Source: Rothia gullae (lineage in GTDB: Bacteria; Actinomycetota; Actinomycetes; Actinomycetales; Micrococcaceae). From it: DNA of 64,000 nucleotides. The stretch lies in assembly GCF_024294905.1 (NCBI RefSeq), contig NZ_JANCOC010000004.1, positions 1-64,000 of the forward strand. The letters are read 5' to 3'. The notes below the pieces were generated by a model that was given only the letters and a program-made list of their open reading frames with translations, had not been told where the DNA came from and did no database searches. Positions 37,312-46,204 of the stretch are shown here, piece by piece; positions within the stretch are counted from its first letter, which is position 1; every line of letters begins with the position of its first letter. The position numbers and the translations under genes were made by a program.

Positions 37312-37367
37312 CCGCAGGGTCCTGCCGCCGCTGAAAAGTAGGCGAAAAGTAGGCGGGCGTAGCAAGA

Positions 37368-37405
37368 GTGGAGCCCCGGATAGTCGAAACTATCCGGGGC
37401 TCCAC
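37368..37405 (+). terminator. Terminator, copy 1 of a duplicated hairpin
   Basis: A perfect 17-bp stem (37368-37384 with 37389-37405) and loop CGAA. Bases 37372-37405 are identical to 38112-38145. It ends the TerD-like gene. Confidence 0.85.
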
Positions 37406-37467
37406 CCTATTGTCATGTCATAACATTTTGGAATCTACGTTGGATGATGAAGATGTTACTGGCTTAC

Positions 37468-37812
37468 TTAGGCGACTGCTTCGAGCTGTTGGCTCACGTA
37501 CTGGTTCAGACTCTGGTGAGAAAGCGCTGCCTGCTGAACCAGACGACGATGCAATTGCGGTGAAACACGCAAGTTGAATCGTCCTGAGAAGGAACGCAGA
37601 GAGAACGGTTCGGGTGCCTCGCGGCCGTCTTCTTCAAGAATTTCGAGGGTGTCGGCGACGACTTCTCGGATACCTGCGAATGCCTCGGTAGAGGTTGGGG
37701 CCAGGTATGAGAGGCTGGGAAATTCGGTGACGGTTCCGACAAATTCCTGGTCGTCTTCAGACCACTCGACGTGGTAGGTGTAGAGCTCTTGGCGGGGGAG
37801 AGTACTAGTCAT
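37468..37812 (-). CDS. hicB: HicB-type antitoxin
   Basis: HicB neutralises the HicA RNase and represses the operon. The 114-residue protein has the partially degraded RNase H-like N-terminal domain (YHVEWSEDDQEFVGTVTEFPSLSYLAPTSTEAFAGI) and a C-terminal ribbon-helix-helix DNA-binding part (GRFNLRVSPQLHRRLVQQAALSHQSLNQYVSQQL). It overlaps hicA by 8 bases, so the two are translationally coupled, with toxin first as is usual for hicAB. Confidence 0.9.
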   Translation of the reverse strand: MTSTLPRQELYTYHVEWSEDDQEFVGTVTEFPSLSYLAPTSTEAFAGIREVVADTLEILEEDGREAPEPFSLRSFSGRFNLRVSPQLHRRLVQQAALSHQSLNQYVSQQLEAVA

Positions 37813-38056
37813 CGTTATTCTCCAGTTTTCGAATGGCAGTTAGAACCTGCTTGACTTGGTATTTCTTTGCTTTACCAGAGTTTCCCTGCTGAATGTTGAC
37901 AATAGGGTCACCATGCCAGGGGGTGCTGTAGTAGTGGTGAGATCCGCGGATACGCGGCGCTCCAAAGAAATGGGTGCATACCTTTTGAAGTTGAGTGAAA
38001 GTAACGTTTTGAGGGCTGGAGGCCATCTTCGCGACTAAATCTTCAATACTCGGCAT
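37805..38056 (-). CDS. hicA: HicA-type mRNA interferase toxin
   Basis: HicA is a small double-stranded-RNA-binding-fold toxin that cleaves mRNA. The 83-residue product is at the long end of the family. Its active-site region is RIRGSHHYYSTPWHGDPIVNIQ, with the catalytic His in GSHH (residues 38-41), followed by KAKKYQVKQVLTAIRKL, the usual final helix. A target-mRNA preference cannot be read from sequence. ATG 38056 lies just inside a TACTAT-like -10 and two direct repeats that probably form the HicB operator. Confidence 0.85.
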   Translation of the reverse strand: MPSIEDLVAKMASSPQNVTFTQLQKVCTHFFGAPRIRGSHHYYSTPWHGDPIVNIQQGNSGKAKKYQVKQVLTAIRKLENNDD

Positions 38057-38062
38057 ACTTTA

Positions 38063-38082
38063 TAGTACCACTTCTAGTACCA
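38063..38082 (-). promoter_or_regulatory. Candidate hicAB operator (two direct repeats)
   Basis: TAGTACCA occurs at 38063-38070 and 38075-38082, 12 bases apart. Read on the minus strand this is TGGTACTA twice, followed by TATAAAG and the hicA start. Spacing near one helical turn fits dimeric ribbon-helix-helix binding. Confidence 0.5.
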
Positions 38083-38111
38083 TTTTGGGGTGACTTACAA
38101 CCATAGAGAAA

Positions 38112-38145
38112 AGCCCCGGATAGTCGAAACTATCCGGGGCTCCAC
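38112..38145 (-). terminator. Terminator, copy 2 of the duplicated hairpin
   Basis: A 13-bp stem (38112-38124 with 38129-38141) with the same CGAA/TTCG loop. The 34 bases are identical to those at 37372-37405. On the minus strand it follows pgl and is trailed by TTTCTCT. Confidence 0.85.
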
Positions 38146-38186
38146 TCTTTTGTTGATGCAGTTCAGAACCGAACCAGAACCGAACC

Positions 38187-39287
38187 TTACGGGCGGTTCT
38201 CAGGAGCCAGCGACTCCTCGGTTGCAAAAATCAGGGTCTGCTTCTTACCTCGCGCACCCACCGCAGGGGTTTCCAGCAGCAGCTCCGCGTTCAGGTCCTC
38301 AGCGTCCAGCTTCGCGCCAGCCAGAAGGCGGCTGGTCGCATCCTGCTTATCCTCACCGGTGATGAGGAAGAACACGTGACGCGAATTATTGATAATCGGC
38401 AGGGTGACCGACACGCGCTCAGCCGGCGGCTTCGGCGAATCAGAAACCATCACGGTCACAGCCTTACCGCCCTCAACCGGATCCTCCGGCAGACCGGTAC
38501 CCAGCAGAACCTGCTTACGGCCCGGGAACAGGGAAGCAATATGACCGTCCGGGCCCATGCCCAGCAGGGTGATATCAAAGACCGGCGCGGGCCACTGGCC
38601 GCCGCCACCACCGCAGCCTCCGCCGCCGCATCCGCAACCACCTGCGGATTCGGAAGCCTCAGCAGCCTCAGCATCAAATTCGTCCAGGGTGGTCTCTTCG
38701 ATGGACTGCTCGGGTGCGGAAGAACCGCAACCGCCGCCACCACAACCACAACCGCCGGAGCCGCCGTGCTCGTGACCTGCGCCGCCACCGTGACCGCCAG
38801 CCAGCGGCAGTTCGGTTGCGCCCTCGGGCATCTGCACGCTCATAGCCGGTGCGGAACCGGCGTAGTCACGCATCTCAAAGGCGTAGTGCTCAGCTGCAGC
38901 TTCCAGGCCGGTGAAAATATCGGACGGACCCATGCGGTGCACATTGCCCACGACCAGGCCGTGTGACAGCAGGGGAGCGAGCAGCACCTCAATAGCCTGA
39001 CCGTCATTACGTTCGGGGCTACGCTCGGGCACGTAACGCTCATCGGAGAACCAGAAATGCACGCGGGACCAGTCGATATCCTTCACGCGCTCGTTCTCAG
39101 CCCACGCCTTCAAGGTGGCGATACCCATGGTGCCGCCGGTCAGCGAAATGTGGGCGATTGTGCGCTCAGAGAGCACGTGCTCAATGATGTCGAGGATGCG
39201 GGTCACCGCGTCCGCTGCGAGAGCGTCGCGGGTCGGGTGCGCCACCAGGGTGGGGGTGGATGCGCCCATGTTCTGAATCTTAGGCAT
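38187..39287 (-). CDS. pgl: 6-phosphogluconolactonase with a Cys/Gly/His-rich insert
   Basis: Pgl hydrolyses 6-phosphogluconolactone, the second step of the oxidative pentose phosphate pathway. Family motifs are present: SLTGGTMGIATLK (near residue 50), VHFWFSDERYVP (near 80), NVHRMG, DITLLGMGPDGHIASLFPG (near 240-255), SPKPPAERVSVTLP. The protein has 366 residues against about 250 normally. The excess is an insert at about residues 148-231 with two metal-ligand-like blocks, HGGGAGHEHGGSGGCGCGG and SAGGCGCGGGGCGGGG, joined by an acidic linker. ATG 39287 follows GGAGG and overlaps the opcA stop by 8 bases. Confidence 0.92.
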   Translation of the reverse strand: MPKIQNMGASTPTLVAHPTRDALAADAVTRILDIIEHVLSERTIAHISLTGGTMGIATLKAWAENERVKDIDWSRVHFWFSDERYVPERSPERNDGQAIEVLLAPLLSHGLVVGNVHRMGPSDIFTGLEAAAEHYAFEMRDYAGSAPAMSVQMPEGATELPLAGGHGGGAGHEHGGSGGCGCGGGGCGSSAPEQSIEETTLDEFDAEAAEASESAGGCGCGGGGCGGGGGQWPAPVFDITLLGMGPDGHIASLFPGRKQVLLGTGLPEDPVEGGKAVTVMVSDSPKPPAERVSVTLPIINNSRHVFFLITGEDKQDATSRLLAGAKLDAEDLNAELLLETPAVGARGKKQTLIFATEESLAPENRP

Positions 39288-40266
39288 CGAAAACCTCCGG
39301 GTATTCTTCGAGGTCCAGCATGTCTTCAGGCTGGCAAGTGTCATCGACGAGGGTGACGGTGCGCAGCGCCTGCTTCAGCACATCACCGTAGGTGTCGTCC
39401 GGGTCGAGGCGGCGCAACTCCTCAGAAATGCACTCGGCGAGGGTACGCACCGGCAGCGCAATCTGCTGATCGGGTGCGTACGGGGTGGAGATGGTCGCCA
39501 CGGAAATGCCGGGGCGGAACATCGTCACCGAACCGTCTTCACGCTCAATGCTGACGCGGTACAGGCCGCGGTTTGCCGCGCCAATGGTGGCGAGGTGTAC
39601 GGGCGCTTCAAGCTTCCAGCCGAGCCAAGTACCGAGCAGCACCACGGACGGGGACTTGCTCGAACCCCACACAACCACGCGGCGCACGGGGGAGGCAGGC
39701 ATCTGCTCCATGAGCGCTGCCAGCTGGGTGCGCCACAGAGTGAGGCGCGTCCACGCCAGGTCGGTGTCGCCTGCACGGAATACGTCGGTGAGCTTGCGCA
39801 GTGCTTCCTTCGGGTCGTCGGCGCGTGCAGAGTCGGTAATGCGACGCTGCGCGATACGACCGATGGAGTGCTGCGCCGGGTTCTCGGGCACCGAGTGCGG
39901 CCACCAGACCACAATCGGGGAGTCCGGCAGCAACAGACCGGAGATCAGTGCTTCGGTCGGGCGGGAAGCGCTACCCCAGCCGCGCAGAACAATCATCTCG
40001 GATGCGCCGGTGTCGCCGCCGAGGTGGATTTCTGCATCCAGCTGGTCGGGGTCGAGCGGATCGTGGGAGATGTGTACGATAATGCGGCTCGGGTGTTCGT
40101 GGGATGCACGAATTGCGGCGCGCATTGCTTCGCGGGAGTGGCCCTTTTCCGCGAGGACAACAAAGGTGAGTACTCGTCCACTGCTGAGGCTACCGTTGGC
40201 GGCAGTCAGGTGGCTCAGTTCCTTGTTGATAGCGGAAACGGTGGTGTTATGCAGGTGCGAGATCAC
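39280..40266 (-). CDS. opcA: Glucose-6-phosphate dehydrogenase assembly protein
   Basis: OpcA is an allosteric partner needed for activity of glucose-6-phosphate dehydrogenase in many actinobacteria and cyanobacteria. The 328-residue protein has the typical RVLTFVVLAEKGHSREAMRAA, SRIIVHISHDP, LLLPDSPIVVWWPHSVPENPAQHSIG, RRITDSARAD and LTLWRTQLAALME stretches. GTG 40266 is preferred over TTG 40278 because GGAGG lies five bases before it and it overlaps the zwf stop as GTGA. The product acts on its direct neighbour Zwf. Confidence 0.93.
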   Translation of the reverse strand: MISHLHNTTVSAINKELSHLTAANGSLSSGRVLTFVVLAEKGHSREAMRAAIRASHEHPSRIIVHISHDPLDPDQLDAEIHLGGDTGASEMIVLRGWGSASRPTEALISGLLLPDSPIVVWWPHSVPENPAQHSIGRIAQRRITDSARADDPKEALRKLTDVFRAGDTDLAWTRLTLWRTQLAALMEQMPASPVRRVVVWGSSKSPSVVLLGTWLGWKLEAPVHLATIGAANRGLYRVSIEREDGSVTMFRPGISVATISTPYAPDQQIALPVRTLAECISEELRRLDPDDTYGDVLKQALRTVTLVDDTCQPEDMLDLEEYPEVFDA

Positions 40267-41810
40267 GGGCGCCTCCAAGCGCGGTTGTCACGCTCAAGCA
40301 TCTCGTGTGCTGAACGCGGACCCCACGAACCGGACTCGTAGGGTTCAGGCTTAATGCGGTTTTCTTCCCAGTACTCTTCGAAGGGGTCGAGGATCTTCCA
40401 GGAGAGCTCAACTTCTTCGTGGCGGGGGAACAGCGGCGGCTCGCCGAGCAGAACGTCCAGGATGAGGCGTTCGTAGGCTTCGGGGGACTCTTCGGTGAAG
40501 GAGTGGCCGTAGCCGAAGTCCATGTTGACGTCGCGGATTTCCATCTGGGTGCCGGGCACCTTCGCGGAGAATCGGATGGTCATGCCTTCGTCGGGCTGCA
40601 CGCGGATGACGATGGCGTTCTGACCGACCTGCGGGTTTTCACGTTCTCCGAAGAGACGGTCGGAGGACTTCTTGAAGACCACGGCGATTTCGGTGACTCG
40701 GCGGCCCAGGCGCTTGCCGGCGCGCAGGTAGAAGGGAGTGCCTTCCCAACGGCGGTTTGCGATGGACACCTTCAGCGCGGCAAAGGTTTCGGTGCGGGAG
40801 TCTGCGGGGATGTCGTTCTCGTCGAAGAAGCCGTTGACGTGCTCACCGCCCTGGTAGCCTGCGGCGTACTGGCCGAGCGCAAAGGAGTTCGGCAGGTCGT
40901 CGATGCGGACTGCTTCGAGGACCTTTGCCTTTTCGGCGCGCAGGTGCTTAGCGTCGAGGCTGAGGGGCTCTTCCATGGCGGTGAGGGCGAGCAGCTGCAG
41001 CAGGTGGTTCTGGATGACGTCGCGGGCCGCACCCACGCCGTCGTAGTAGCCTGCGCGGGAGCCGATGCCGATGTCTTCAGCCATGGTGATCTGGACGTGA
41101 TCCACGTAGTGGGAGTTCCAGAGGGGCTCGAACATCTGGTTGGAGAAACGCATCGCCAGGATGTTCTGTACGGTTTCCTTGCCCAGGTAGTGGTCGATTC
41201 GGAACACGGCGTCGGGCGGGAAGACTGCCTCCACGATGGAGTTCAGTTCGCGTGCGCTTTCAAGGTTGTGGCCGAAGGGCTTCTCAATGACCACGCGGCG
41301 CCAACCGTCGACGGGGTTGATGGTGTCGTTATCGCGGGATGCGAGGTCGTGTTCGGCGAGCTTGGTGAGGACCTGCTCGAATGCCTTCGGGGGAATCGAC
41401 AGGTAGAAGGCGTGGTTGCCGTGAGCGCCACGCTCGTCGAGTTCGGCGAGGGTGCTCTTGAGCTGTTCATAGGCTGCGTCGTCGTCAAAGGCACCTACGA
41501 CGAATCGCATGCCCTGCTGGAACTGGTTCCATACGTCTTCGCGGAAGGGGGTACGGGCGTGTGCTTCAACGGATTCGCGTACGTAGGAGCGGAAATCGTC
41601 ATCGCTCCAGGGGCGGCGGCCGAAGCCGACAAGGCCGAAGCTCGGCGGGAGCAAACCGCGGTTCATGAGGTCATACACTGCCGGAAGCAGCTTCTTGCGG
41701 GCCAGGTCACCGGTTACGCCAAAGAAGACGAGCGCGGACGGCCCCGCAATGCGGGTAATGCGGCGGTCGCGAGTGTCCCTGAGGGGGTTCGCTTCATGAC
41801 CGATAGTCAC
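40263..41810 (-). CDS. zwf: Glucose-6-phosphate 1-dehydrogenase
   Basis: Zwf oxidises glucose 6-phosphate to 6-phosphogluconolactone, making NADPH. The 515-residue enzyme shows the nucleotide-binding ALVFFGVTGDLARKKLLPA, VVIEKPFGHNLESAREL, the active-site FRIDHYLGKETVQNIL and GAARDVIQNHLLQLLAL, ending PYESGSWGPRSAHEML. GTG 41810 (VTIGHEANPL) is chosen; AAAGGA lies upstream, and a longer frame reaching 41945 is Arg-rich with no family character. It leads the tightly coupled zwf-opcA-pgl unit. Confidence 0.96.
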   Translation of the reverse strand: MTIGHEANPLRDTRDRRITRIAGPSALVFFGVTGDLARKKLLPAVYDLMNRGLLPPSFGLVGFGRRPWSDDDFRSYVRESVEAHARTPFREDVWNQFQQGMRFVVGAFDDDAAYEQLKSTLAELDERGAHGNHAFYLSIPPKAFEQVLTKLAEHDLASRDNDTINPVDGWRRVVIEKPFGHNLESARELNSIVEAVFPPDAVFRIDHYLGKETVQNILAMRFSNQMFEPLWNSHYVDHVQITMAEDIGIGSRAGYYDGVGAARDVIQNHLLQLLALTAMEEPLSLDAKHLRAEKAKVLEAVRIDDLPNSFALGQYAAGYQGGEHVNGFFDENDIPADSRTETFAALKVSIANRRWEGTPFYLRAGKRLGRRVTEIAVVFKKSSDRLFGERENPQVGQNAIVIRVQPDEGMTIRFSAKVPGTQMEIRDVNMDFGYGHSFTEESPEAYERLILDVLLGEPPLFPRHEEVELSWKILDPFEEYWEENRIKPEPYESGSWGPRSAHEMLERDNRAWRRP

Positions 41811-41909
41811 AATATATTCCTTTGATTGCCTTGGTTGGTTCGTGCGGCGCGCGGTTCGTACCTTATTCGCGCGGAGGCGATGCCGCATTCTGGAAGGTGT
41901 GTACCCTGT

Positions 41910-41915
41910 ATTGTA
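41910..41915 (-). promoter_or_regulatory. Candidate -10 box of zwf-opcA-pgl
   Basis: TACAAT on the minus strand lies 100 bases before the zwf start, in the 278-bp gap after tal. The -35 is unclear. Confidence 0.35.
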
Positions 41916-42088
41916 CCGGTTTTGACGGGATTGTTTCAGTGGCACCCTAATTCGCCGAGATTCCCCGAGCGGTGAAGCTCTGGCGGGAACCCCGGCGGAT
42001 TGGGTCGCGGTGCCGCGGTGCGCATCGGGCGGTGCACACCGATAGTGTTTAGTGCCGCGCTATATTTTCGGCGGCTACTGGGGTGCGG

Positions 42089-43189
42089 CTACTTAGCCTG
42101 CTCGAGTGCCTCGCGGACGGTCTGCAGCAGCTCTTCCCAGGAGACGTCGAACTTGGACAGGCCCTCAACCTCGAGCTTCTCCACGACCTCCGGGTAGGAG
42201 ACGTAAGCGGAGATAGCGTCCAGAACATTGTTGGACTCGGAGTAGTTCGGCACGATGGTGTTGCCGGTGATTTCGCCGTGGTCGGCAACAGCGTTCAGGG
42301 TTGCCTCGGGCATGGTATTCACGGTGTTGGGGGCAACCAGGCCGGTGACGTACAGGGTGTCCGGCAGGGACGGGTCCTTCACGCCGGTGGATGCCCACAG
42401 CGGGCGCTGTACGTTCGCGCCGTGTGCTTCCAGGCGTGCCCAACGCTGGGAGGAGAACATTTCCTCGAACACCTCGTAGGCGAGGCGTGCGTTCGCCAGG
42501 CCTGCCTTACCCTTGAGCTGCACAGCGTCGCCGCCGGCAGCTTCGAGGCGTGCATCGATTTCGGTGTCTACGCGGGAGACGAAGAAGGATGCGACCGAGT
42601 GGATGGTGGACAGGTCCTTACCGTTCTCCAGTGCCTGCTCCAGGCCGAGCATGTAGGCGTTGATGACCTCGCGGTAGCGGGTCAGGGAGAAAATCAGGGT
42701 CACGTTCACGCTGATGCCAGCAGCCAGGGTCTCTGCGATGGGGCGCAGGCCTTCCTGGGTTGCGGGGATCTTGATCATGACGTTTTCGCGGCCCACGCGC
42801 TCGTAGAGTTCACGTGCCATCTTGGCGGTGCCTTCGGCGTCGCGTGCTAGGCGGGGGTCAACCTCGATGGAGACGCGGCCGTCAAAACCGTTGGATGCCT
42901 TGTAGACGGGTGCGAACACGTCGCAGGCTGCGCGTACGTCGTCGCAGGTTGCGGCGAAGACTGCCTCTTCAACGCTTGCGCCGGCGGCGGCAAGCTCACG
43001 CATCTGCTCGGCGTATGCGGCGCCCTTGGAGAGCGCGCCAGCGAAGATGGTGGGGTTGGTGGTCACACCGACGACGTTGTGGGTCTTGATGAGTTCGGCG
43101 AGGTTGTCGCTGGTCAGACGCTCACGGGAGAGGTCGTCAAGCCAGATGGAGACGCCGGCGTCGGAAAGCTTCTGAGTGGACTCAGACAT
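42089..43189 (-). CDS. tal: Transaldolase
   Basis: Transaldolase moves a dihydroxyacetone unit between sugar phosphates in the non-oxidative pentose phosphate pathway. The 366-residue TIM-barrel protein has [55 protein letters not shown] (Schiff-base Lys region), [23 protein letters not shown] and [15 protein letters not shown], matching the actinobacterial type. It lies between tkt and zwf on the same strand, but terminator-like DNA separates it from tkt. Confidence 0.96.
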   Translation of the reverse strand: MSESTQKLSDAGVSIWLDDLSRERLTSDNLAELIKTHNVVGVTTNPTIFAGALSKGAAYAEQMRELAAAGASVEEAVFAATCDDVRAACDVFAPVYKASNGFDGRVSIEVDPRLARDAEGTAKMARELYERVGRENVMIKIPATQEGLRPIAETLAAGISVNVTLIFSLTRYREVINAYMLGLEQALENGKDLSTIHSVASFFVSRVDTEIDARLEAAGGDAVQLKGKAGLANARLAYEVFEEMFSSQRWARLEAHGANVQRPLWASTGVKDPSLPDTLYVTGLVAPNTVNTMPEATLNAVADHGEITGNTIVPNYSESNNVLDAISAYVSYPEVVEKLEVEGLSKFDVSWEELLQTVREALEQAK

Positions 43190-43253
43190 GTGAAAACCTA
43201 CGATTCTTTGTCAGAAATAAAAATTGGATAACGGTAAAAAACTGCCGGGGTTG

Positions 43254-43292
43254 GGTAGGCTCCGGCTCATATTAATGAGTCGGAGCCTACCT
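43254..43292 (-). terminator. Terminator between tkt and tal
   Basis: The stem GGTAGGCTCCG-GCTCAT pairs with its near-complement ending at 43292, with loop ATTA. On the minus strand a TTTTTT stretch follows 20 bases later. tal therefore probably has its own promoter or depends on readthrough. Confidence 0.7.
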
Positions 43293-43366
43293 GTTGTTCA
43301 CCACAACCGCCTCATACATGCGCCCCTAAAAGGGTGCATACTCAGACGGACGCGGCGGACAAAGTT

Positions 43367-45469
43367 TTATTTTGCCGCCTCGATGGATTCCTTAGCGGCA
43401 GCCACGACAGCCTCCGCGGTGATACCGAATTCGCGGTACAGAGTCTTCGCATCGGCGGATGCGCCGAAGTGCTCGATGGATACGGCGCGGCCGGCGGTGC
43501 CGAGCAGGTCGTACCAGCTCATCGCCAGGCCAGCCTCGACGGAGACGCGGGCTGCAACCGAGGCGGGCAGAACCGACTCGCGGTACTCTGCGTCCTGCTC
43601 AGCGAACCATTCACGAGAAGGCATGGAAACCACGCGGGCGGCGATGCCCTGCTCTGCGAGGGTTGCGCGAGCCTGAACAGCGAGTTCAACCTCGGAACCG
43701 GTAGCAATCAGGATGACGTCCGGGGTGCCCTCGGTGTCAGCCATGATGTAGCCGCCGCGTGCGGTGCCCTCAGCGGAAGCGAACTTCTCACCCTCAGCGT
43801 CTGCGTGTACGTCTTCACGAGCCCAGACGGGCAGGTTCTGGCGGGAGAGCACGAGGCCTGCGGGGCGGTCGGACTTCTCCAGGATGGTGCGCCATGCGAC
43901 AGCGGTTTCGTTAGCGTCCGCGGGGCGAACCACGTCGAAGCCGGGGATAGCGCGCAGGGAGGAGAGGTGCTCAATCGGCTGGTGGGTGGGGCCGTCTTCG
44001 CCCACACCGATGGAGTCGTGGGTCCACACGTACAGTGCGGGAACACCCATCAGTGCGGAGAGGCGAACAGCCGGGCGCTGGTAGTCGGAGAACACGAAGA
44101 AGGTGCCCGAGAACGCGCGGGTGGGGGAGGAGAGCACGATGCCGTTGACGATTGCTGCGGCAGCCTGCTCACGAATACCGAAGTGCAGTACGCGGCCGTA
44201 GGGGTTGCCGGTCCAGTCTTCGGTGCTGCGCGATGCCGGGTTGAAGGACTCCGCACCCTTGATGGTGGTCAGGTTCGAACCGGCAAGGTCAGCGGAGCCG
44301 CCCCACAGTTCGGGGAAGGTGTCAGCAATAGCGTTGATGACGGTGCCGGATGCTGCGCGGGTTGCCACGGAGGTGCCAGCCTCGAACACGGGGAAGGCAG
44401 CCTTGTAGTCTGCAGGCAGTTCGCCTGCGACGAGGCGCTTGTACAGTTCGGCGCGCTCGGGGTTAGCCTTAGCCCATGCCTCGAATTTCTCGTCCCATGC
44501 CTTGTGTGCAGCGGCGCCGCGTTCAACGAGTTGGCGGGTGTGTGCCAGGACGTTCTCCTCGATGAAGAAGCTCTTGGCGGGGTCGAAGCCGAGCAGTTCC
44601 TTGGTTGCGGCGACCTCTTCAGCACCGAGCTTGGAGCCGTGTACTGCGCCGGTGTTCTGCTTGGTGGGTGCAGGGTAGCCGATGATGGTGCGCAGCTCAA
44701 TGAAGGAGGGCTTGTCGGTGACAGCCTTGGCACGCTCAATAGCGGCGTACAGTTCTGCGACGTCCTCAACGTAGTCGCCGGTGCGGGTCCAGTCCACGCG
44801 CTGAACATCCCAACCGTAGGACTCGTAGCGCTTTGCAACGTCCTCGGTGAAGGCAACGTCGGTGTCTTCCTCAATGGAGATGTGGTTGCGGTCCCAGACG
44901 ACAATCAGGTTGCCGAGCTCCTGGTGACCTGCGAGCGCGCACGCCTCGGCGGTAACGCCTTCCTGCACGTCACCTTCGGAGGCGATGACGTAGACGTGGT
45001 GGTCGAAGGGGGAGGTGCCCGGTGCTGCATCGGGGTCGAACATGCCGCGCATACGGCGCTGTGCGTAGGCGAAACCAACGGCGGATGCCAGTCCCTGGCC
45101 GAGCGGACCGGTGGTGATTTCTACGCCCTTGGTGTGCTTGTATTCGGGGTGGCCGGGGGTGAGGGCACCCCAGGTGCGCAGGGCTTCCAGGTCGCTCATT
45201 TCGAGGCCGTAGCCGCCGAGGAACAGCTGAGTGTACAGGGTGAGGGAGGTGTGGCCGGGGGAGAGGATGAAGCGGTCACGGCCTTCCCAGCGGTCGTCGG
45301 AGGGATCCTGGTTCATGACCTTCTGGAAGAGCAGGTAGGCGACCGGCGCCAGGCTCATTGCGGTGCCGGGGTGGCCGGATCCGACATTATCTACGGCGTC
45401 TGCGGCGAGGATACGTGCGGTATCTACGGCGCGCTGGTCGGTTTCTGTCCACTGGAAGTTCTCTGCCAC
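43367..45469 (-). CDS. tkt: Transketolase
   Basis: Transketolase transfers two-carbon ketol units with thiamine diphosphate. The 700-residue enzyme has AADAVDNVGSGHPGTAMSLAPVAYLLF, DRFILSPGHTSLTLYTQLFL, HPEYKHTKGVEITTGPLGQGLASAVG, the ThDP/Mg site ASEGDVQEGVTAEACALAG, then IREQAAAAIVNGI and THDSIGVGEDGPTHQPIEHL. All domains are present at normal length. It is transcribed first in the pentose phosphate block, with GTGAAAGGACA just upstream of the ATG. Confidence 0.97.
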   Translation of the reverse strand: MAENFQWTETDQRAVDTARILAADAVDNVGSGHPGTAMSLAPVAYLLFQKVMNQDPSDDRWEGRDRFILSPGHTSLTLYTQLFLGGYGLEMSDLEALRTWGALTPGHPEYKHTKGVEITTGPLGQGLASAVGFAYAQRRMRGMFDPDAAPGTSPFDHHVYVIASEGDVQEGVTAEACALAGHQELGNLIVVWDRNHISIEEDTDVAFTEDVAKRYESYGWDVQRVDWTRTGDYVEDVAELYAAIERAKAVTDKPSFIELRTIIGYPAPTKQNTGAVHGSKLGAEEVAATKELLGFDPAKSFFIEENVLAHTRQLVERGAAAHKAWDEKFEAWAKANPERAELYKRLVAGELPADYKAAFPVFEAGTSVATRAASGTVINAIADTFPELWGGSADLAGSNLTTIKGAESFNPASRSTEDWTGNPYGRVLHFGIREQAAAAIVNGIVLSSPTRAFSGTFFVFSDYQRPAVRLSALMGVPALYVWTHDSIGVGEDGPTHQPIEHLSSLRAIPGFDVVRPADANETAVAWRTILEKSDRPAGLVLSRQNLPVWAREDVHADAEGEKFASAEGTARGGYIMADTEGTPDVILIATGSEVELAVQARATLAEQGIAARVVSMPSREWFAEQDAEYRESVLPASVAARVSVEAGLAMSWYDLLGTAGRAVSIEHFGASADAKTLYREFGITAEAVVAAAKESIEAAK

Positions 45470-45834
45470 GTGGGTGTCCTTTCACAACGTGAGTGGATGC
45501 GCCAGCAGGCTTGTGCTAGCGCGCTGTTTGTCGGGTGTAACGTGCCTTCGGGGGTGTTTATTCCCGCGCCGGTAGGTGCCCGGGTAAGTGCCAGGGTAGG
45601 TGCGGGGTGCCGGGAGGTTTGTTTCGACCCTTTCGTTTTAACAGGATAGTTCACTGGGCGGAAGTATCCGGTGTGTGAATGCAGACATTCACAGGGTGAT
45701 ACATGCACGGCGCAGGGATGATTCGGGGGGGGGCGAATCGGGGGCGAATGTGCCGCCGGAGCGCGGACTCCGTGGGTTTTAGCCGGGTTTTAGCCGGGTT
45801 TCATGGCGTATGGCTGGTGGGTGGTTAGGGTGTG
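45470..45834. other. Intergenic region upstream of tkt
   Basis: The tkt promoter must lie here on the minus strand. It contains a G9 run at 45725-45733 flanked by ATTCG/CGAAT, and short direct repeats CGGGTTTTAGC near 45782-45800. No gene is supported. Confidence 0.45.
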
Positions 45835-46049
45835 TTGATGAGCTATGCGCTGAATATTGTTCAGTAACCTAACAATTCTTGTGTAAGTGGTGAAGCTCAT
45901 GTTAAGGTTGAGCAGGAAGGTTGTAGACCGAAACAGTGGTTGGGTCGGTCTGCATCTCGGTGATTGAAGCCCCTCCTCCGCGCAAGAACTGTTGATTATC
46001 TTACTGTGGTGGTGAGATAAAAGGTTCTGGAGGAGGGCGCTTTCTTTTA
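45835..46049 (+). ncRNA. Candidate structured non-coding RNA
   Basis: Several stems follow one another in a gene-free stretch: GTAGACCG with CGGTCTGC (45924-45951), then a three-tier hairpin built from GCCCCTCCTCC (45969-45979) with GGAGGAGGGCGC (46029-46040), AAGAAC with GTTCT, and TATCTTAC with GTGAGATA. The last stem is followed by TTTCTTTTA, which looks like an intrinsic terminator on the plus strand. The 5' end is unknown. No known RNA family was recognised. The tiered hairpin alone could be just a terminator. Confidence 0.35.
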
Positions 46050-46105
46050 GTCTCGGACTGTGCCCATGGTGCAAGGTTGAGGCTAAAGATTTGTGTTATA
46101 TGAAT

Positions 46106-46140
46106 GGGTGCCGGATATGATCGGAACATATCCGGCACCC
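46106..46140. terminator. Bidirectional terminator
   Basis: A perfect 14-bp stem (46106-46119 with 46127-46140), followed by CCTTTTAAT on the plus strand. It probably ends the minus-strand ABC operon. Confidence 0.75.
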
Positions 46141-46204
46141 GCCTTTTAATCTGCGATTAGAAGAAGCACTGTCTGCTCTTGCGTCGTCTGTATTTGCGCT
46201 GCCT

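Noticed and set aside
43334..45649. A 771-codon open frame antisense to transketolase
   Set aside because: It mirrors tkt codon bias, is Gly/Val/Cys/His-rich without motifs and has no ribosome-binding site; tkt itself is unambiguous.
45790..46074. A 94-codon minus-strand frame in the tkt-ABC gap
   Set aside because: It reads through the hairpins of the candidate RNA and has no start signals.
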